DNA from: Candidatus Woesearchaeota archaeon
GTDB taxonomy: Archaea; Nanobdellota; Nanobdellia; SCGC-AAA011-G17; JACPNG01
DNA: 15,603 nucleotides
NCBI GenBank assembly: GCA_016185555.1
Contig: JACPNI010000050.1
Coordinates: forward strand, 1-15,603
Reading direction: 5' to 3'
Shown: positions 12,607-15,603 of the stretch, piece after piece
How positions within the stretch are numbered: the first letter of the stretch is position 1
Layout of the letters: each line of letters begins with the position of its first letter
Notes under the pieces: model-generated
Seen by the model: the letters and a program-made list of their open reading frames with translations, nothing else
Databases searched by the model: none
Told to the model about the DNA's origin: nothing
Program-made: the position numbers and the translations under genes

Positions 12607-12981
12607 ATGAACTTTGGAGGTCCAAGCACTTTCTTGAAAGTGGGCGGGATAGTATTAATCCTGCTTGGTTTGGTTGGATTCTTTGCGTTTAATACGCCAA
12701 ATAGCGTATTCTGGTTAGACAGTGGCGAAAACTGGGCCCATCTGGTACTAGGTATTGTTGCACTAATTGCTGTATTTGCATTAGGTGAAGGCATGCAAAA
12801 AAATTTAGCAGTACTGGTTGGTCTACTCGGCCTGGTTACCGGAATATGGGGATTCTTCTTAGGTTCTGGTCCAGCGGGAAATTTCCTGGGGCTAGCAAAT
12901 CTAGAAAACCCTGCAGATAATGTACTGCACCTTGTTGTTGGTGTATGGGCACTATGGTCAGCATTCGGTTCATCAGAATAA
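12607..12981 (+). CDS. DUF4383-like four-helix membrane protein with internal duplication
   Basis: The 124-residue, very hydrophobic protein has four transmembrane helices (about 10-29, 43-60, 67-86, 104-120). Seen: two similar halves. Residues 12-50 (VGGIVLILLGLVGFF...ENWAHLVLGIVAL) and 70-115 (LVGLLGLVTGIWGFF...DNVLHLVVGVWAL) repeat a glycine-rich helix, a loop and an N-x-x-H-L-V-x-G helix, with His45 and His108 equivalent. The NxxHLxxG motif is characteristic of DUF4383 and related small membrane families, whose function is not known. A TATA box and a strong Shine-Dalgarno sequence upstream suggest high expression, and a long T-tract terminator follows, so it is a single-gene unit. Confidence 0.7.
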   Translation: MNFGGPSTFLKVGGIVLILLGLVGFFAFNTPNSVFWLDSGENWAHLVLGIVALIAVFALGEGMQKNLAVLVGLLGLVTGIWGFFLGSGPAGNFLGLANLENPADNVLHLVVGVWALWSAFGSSE

Positions 12982-12985
12982 ACCG

Positions 12986-13006
12986 ATTTTTTTCTTTTTT
13001 ATTTTT
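12986..13006 (+). terminator. Poly-T terminator after the DUF4383-like gene
   Basis: Three T runs (7, 6 and 5 T, split by C and A) begin six bases after the stop codon. This is the strongest archaeal-type U-tract terminator in the window. Confidence 0.7.
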
Positions 13007-13013
13007 CAGAAAA

Positions 13014-13022
13014 GATTAAAAA
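13014..13022 (+). promoter_or_regulatory. TATA box of infB
   Basis: GATTAAAAA is centred 26 bp before the ATG at 13044, immediately after the terminator of the previous gene; a leaderless mRNA is likely. Confidence 0.55.
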
Positions 13023-13043
13023 TAAGCATAATTAGTTCTTTTC

Positions 13044-14774
13044 ATGGAAAGAATAATTAGGGCTCCAATATGCACTTTTGTTGGTCATGTTGATCATGGT
13101 AAGTCTAGTATACTGGATAAAATTAGAGGCACTGCAGTCACAAAATCAGAAGCTGGAGGGATAACTCAACAAATAAGCTCAAGCTTTATTTCTATAGCGG
13201 TAATAAAAAAAATATGCAGTGATCTACTTGGGTTGTTCAAAAAAGAATTAATAATACCGGGACTTTTATTGATTGACACCCCGGGACATGCTGCATTTTC
13301 TAACTTAAGAAAAAGGGGGGGTAATTTAGCAGATATAGCTATTGTTGTTATTGATATAAATGAAGGTATAATGCCGCAAACAAAAGAGGCTATTGAAATA
13401 TTAAGGAATTATAAAACCCCTTTTTTAATAGCATTGAATAAAATTGATTTAATACCTGGATGGGATAGCAATACTGAAGTAGGTTTACTGAATAATCTTA
13501 ATAGACAAAGTCAAAGCGCTATAAATTCCTTAGACTATAAATTATATGAAATTGTAGGCAAGTTATATGAATTATATGTTTTGAATAGCGAAAGATTTGA
13601 TAGAGTGGAGGACTTTACAAAAAAAGTTGTTTTAATTCCTTGTTCTGCTAAAACCGGTGAAGGCATCCCCGAATTGCTAATGTTCATTGCTGGAATTTCA
13701 CAAAAATATCTTGAAGACGCATTAAAGATTGAAGTAACAGGACCGGGAGAAGGAACTATTTTAGAAGTTAAGGAAGAAAAAGGTCTTGGGACTACTGTTG
13801 ATGTTATAATCTATAATGGGACTATTCACGTTAATGATAATATAGTAATTGGAACTTTAGGCAACCCAATAGTTACTAAAATAAGATCAATATTCATTCC
13901 AGAAAAAGGAAGCTTAAAGGCGCTTAAAGAAATATCTGCTGCTGCCGGGGTTAAGGTTACAGCACAAGATATAAAGGATGCTATTGCTGGCATGCCACTG
14001 AAAGTAGCAAATAAAGATACAGACTCTGTAATTAATGAAATCAAAAAAGAAGTGTCAGAAGTTTTAATTGAAACAGATAAAGAAGGAGTTGTTGTTAAGG
14101 CAGACTCTCTTGGCTCTTTAGAGGCCCTTGTATATATGCTAAAAAATGAAGGCATTAAAATTAAGAAAGCGTCTATTGGGAGTATAAATAAAAAGGATAT
14201 TTCAGATGCTTCTATTGAGATTAACCCCTTAAATAAAGTTATAATTGGATTTAATGTTGAATTGCTAGAAAATACAGACAAAATAAGAATAATAATTTCA
14301 AACATCATCTATCGGCTGATTGAAGATTTACAGAAATGGCAATCAGAAGAACAAAAAAGACTTGAATCAAAAGAATTAGAAACCCTTGTTCGTCCTTGTA
14401 AAATAAAAATTCTTCCTAATTGTATTTTCAGACAGAGCAATCCTGCTATTGTTGGTGTTGAGGTTCTTGGCGGGTTACTTAGAGTCGGCACTCCTGTAAG
14501 AAAAGAAAATGAAAGCTTAACAAATGTAAAAAGCATACAGCTTGAAAAAGAAAGTGTAAATGAAGCTAATCAGGGACAGCAGGTAGCAATATCCTTACCA
14601 CACATAACTGTTGGCAGACAGATTACTGAAAATGATATACTTTATTCAGATATTCCTGAAGAAGATTTCAAAAGAATAAAAAACCTTAGGAAGAATCTAA
14701 ATGATATGGAACTAACTATACTTAAGGAAATTGCTGAAATAAAAAGGAAAGACAATCCCGTGTGGGGAATTTAA
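13044..14774 (+). CDS. infB: Translation initiation factor aIF5B (archaeal IF-2)
   Basis: aIF5B is the GTPase that promotes joining of the ribosomal subunits and positions initiator tRNA. The 576-residue length fits the archaeal form, which lacks the long eukaryotic N-terminal extension. Seen: G1 GHVDHGKS (14-21), switch I GGITQQIS (38-45, Thr41), G3 DTPGHAAF (78-85), G4 NKID (132-135), and G5 SAKTGEG (201-207). Domain II starts near 225 (GTILEVKEEKGLGTTVDVIIYNG), domain III near 337 (GVVVKADSLGSLEALVYML), and domain IV is the final beta barrel (CIFRQSNPAIVGVEVLGG) with a C-terminal helical tail. The stop codon directly abuts that of the convergent permease, with no base between. Confidence 0.97.
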   Translation: MERIIRAPICTFVGHVDHGKSSILDKIRGTAVTKSEAGGITQQISSSFISIAVIKKICSDLLGLFKKELIIPGLLLIDTPGHAAFSNLRKRGGNLADIAIVVIDINEGIMPQTKEAIEILRNYKTPFLIALNKIDLIPGWDSNTEVGLLNNLNRQSQSAINSLDYKLYEIVGKLYELYVLNSERFDRVEDFTKKVVLIPCSAKTGEGIPELLMFIAGISQKYLEDALKIEVTGPGEGTILEVKEEKGLGTTVDVIIYNGTIHVNDNIVIGTLGNPIVTKIRSIFIPEKGSLKALKEISAAAGVKVTAQDIKDAIAGMPLKVANKDTDSVINEIKKEVSEVLIETDKEGVVVKADSLGSLEALVYMLKNEGIKIKKASIGSINKKDISDASIEINPLNKVIIGFNVELLENTDKIRIIISNIIYRLIEDLQKWQSEEQKRLESKELETLVRPCKIKILPNCIFRQSNPAIVGVEVLGGLLRVGTPVRKENESLTNVKSIQLEKESVNEANQGQQVAISLPHITVGRQITENDILYSDIPEEDFKRIKNLRKNLNDMELTILKEIAEIKRKDNPVWGI

Positions 14775-15603
14775 TTATTCTGATCTTAATGCATCTACAG
14801 GTTTTAATTTTGATGCCCTATAGGCGGGGATTATTCCAGATAACATACCAAGAATCGTGGAGAAAATTAATGTGAATATTATTAACTGTGGGTCTATTGA
14901 AGTTGTCATTGACTGACCACCTTGTACAAAACTAACCCCAAGTTTTGGTATTATTAATGATATACTTATGCCAAACATTATACCAAATAGCCCGCCAACA
15001 AGACCAACTAATCCAGAGTTAAACAAGAATATTAAAAGGATATCTGAATTTTTTGCTCCAACAGCCTTCATTATTCCTATATCTTTAGTTCTCTCTAAAA
15101 CAGAAGTAAACATTGTATTTGCTATTCCAACAGCGCCCACAATTAAAGAGACAGCGGCAATCACACCAAGGAATAATGTAAACCCAGCAAGTATTGCAGA
15201 TACCCTTTCTTGTATGGTTTTCATTGACAATACAGTGAAATCTTTTGTATCTGTATTAACGTGCCTTACAATCATTAACTTGTCTTCAATAATCTTTTCA
15301 ACCTTATCTATTTCATCGCTATTCTTTACTTTAACTATAATAGAATCATAAACATTGTCTTTATTGTTTAGTGTTTTTCTTGCAGGATTAATAGGCATGA
15401 ATATTTTCCTATCATCAAAACCAAAACCGCCACTTTTTTTAAGCACACCGACAACTCTATAAGATTTGTCATTAACTACTAACTCCCTATTAATGCTAAC
15501 TTTATTTTTAAATATTTCATTAGCGACAGAGTTTCCGATTACAACCACATTATCATCGCCAGGTCCTAAAAGTCTCCCGGTTTCTGCACTGGAAGTAGTT
15601 ATT
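14775..15603 (-). CDS. FtsX/MacB-type ABC transporter permease (5' end outside window)
   Basis: The minus-strand frame is open from the right window edge to a TAA at 14775-14777, giving 275 residues of an incomplete protein. Apparent starts near 15548 are internal. Seen: part of the extracytoplasmic MacB-type domain (ETGRLLGPGDDNVVVIGNSVA, then YRVVGVLKKSGGFGFDDRKIFMP), then the FtsX core. The core has a first helix FTLFLGVIAAVSLIVGAVGI, the coupling helix MFTSVLERTKDIGIMKAVGA that contacts the ATPase, two further helices and the terminal IPAYRASKLKPVDALR motif. It is the permease of a MacB/LolCDE-like lipoprotein, peptide or drug exporter; its ATPase partner is probably beyond the window. 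The substrate cannot be told. Confidence 0.93.
   Translation of the reverse strand, partial: ITTSSAETGRLLGPGDDNVVVIGNSVANEIFKNKVSINRELVVNDKSYRVVGVLKKSGGFGFDDRKIFMPINPARKTLNNKDNVYDSIIVKVKNSDEIDKVEKIIEDKLMIVRHVNTDTKDFTVLSMKTIQERVSAILAGFTLFLGVIAAVSLIVGAVGIANTMFTSVLERTKDIGIMKAVGAKNSDILLIFLFNSGLVGLVGGLFGIMFGISISLIIPKLGVSFVQGGQSMTTSIDPQLIIFTLIFSTILGMLSGIIPAYRASKLKPVDALRSE

Noticed and set aside
12576..12794. A minus-strand open frame opposite the DUF4383-like gene.
   Set aside because: The plus-strand gene has a TATA box, a strong SD and a repeated membrane motif; the antisense frame has none of these.
13826..14308. A 160-codon minus-strand open frame inside infB.
   Set aside because: It is antisense to clearly conserved aIF5B domains II-III and its Ser/Ile/Leu-rich composition is that of a reverse-complement shadow.
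14968..15351. A 127-codon plus-strand open frame opposite the permease.
   Set aside because: It is antisense to the FtsX core, with the Thr/Ile/Pro-rich composition of a shadow.

Overview
This AT-rich window reads like a chromosomal segment of an archaeon, most likely a small-genome DPANN lineage (Woesearchaeota/Pacearchaeota-like; the phylum is an inference). The evidence is a short archaeal-type aIF5B, archaeal-style GatA, GatB and GatC, and TATA boxes (often preceded by A-rich, BRE-like bases) centred about 24-28 bp upstream of many start codons. That spacing implies leaderless transcripts. A few small genes instead carry strong GGAGGTGAT-type Shine-Dalgarno sequences. There are no rRNA genes, recognisable tRNAs, CRISPR arrays or transposase genes.

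Layout. 1-73 (-) is the first 24 codons of a probable TldD/PmbA protein leaving the window. 116-880 (+) is a DUF457/YdjM-like membrane protein. 943-1500 (-) is a small VTT/DedA-like membrane protein and 1546-2940 (-) is gatB. Divergent from gatB, 3031-5028 (+) encodes two exported proteins, a metzincin-like zinc protease and a cysteine-rich membrane-anchored protein; DUF1385/YqhQ-type membrane protein follows at 5051-5908. At 5920-6402 (-) lies a nucleotidyltransferase gene interrupted by one stop codon.

6571-8429 (+) is a compact three-gene operon: a one-TM helical protein and two tandem ExeA-like AAA+ ATPases. The two ATPases have lost different catalytic residues. A 14-bp palindrome lies between the operon's TATA box and its start. 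This is the best candidate in the window for an undescribed system. It runs convergently into gatC-gatA (8418-10090, -), which with the separate gatB supplies the tRNA-dependent amidotransferase.

10194-10832 (-) is a P-loop kinase. 11098-11528 (+) is a HAD-type nucleotidase pseudogene with an internal deletion. 11525-11980 (-) is a glutaredoxin plus GDCC-type zinc-ribbon operon. A 46-residue Cys/Trp-rich protein (12044-12184, -) and a possible 11-residue Lys/Arg peptide with a hairpin and U-tract (12256-12291, -) follow. 12607-12981 (+) is a DUF4383-like four-helix membrane protein built from two repeats, and 13044-14774 (+) is infB (aIF5B). An FtsX/MacB-type ABC transporter permease (14775-15603, -) leaves the right edge.

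The functions fall into translation (GatA, GatB, GatC, aIF5B), envelope or export (protease pair, permease, DUF457, VTT, DUF1385 and DUF4383 proteins), thiol/metal chemistry (glutaredoxin, zinc ribbon) and the uncharacterised membrane-ATPase operon. Two of the accessory genes are broken, which fits ongoing gene loss.
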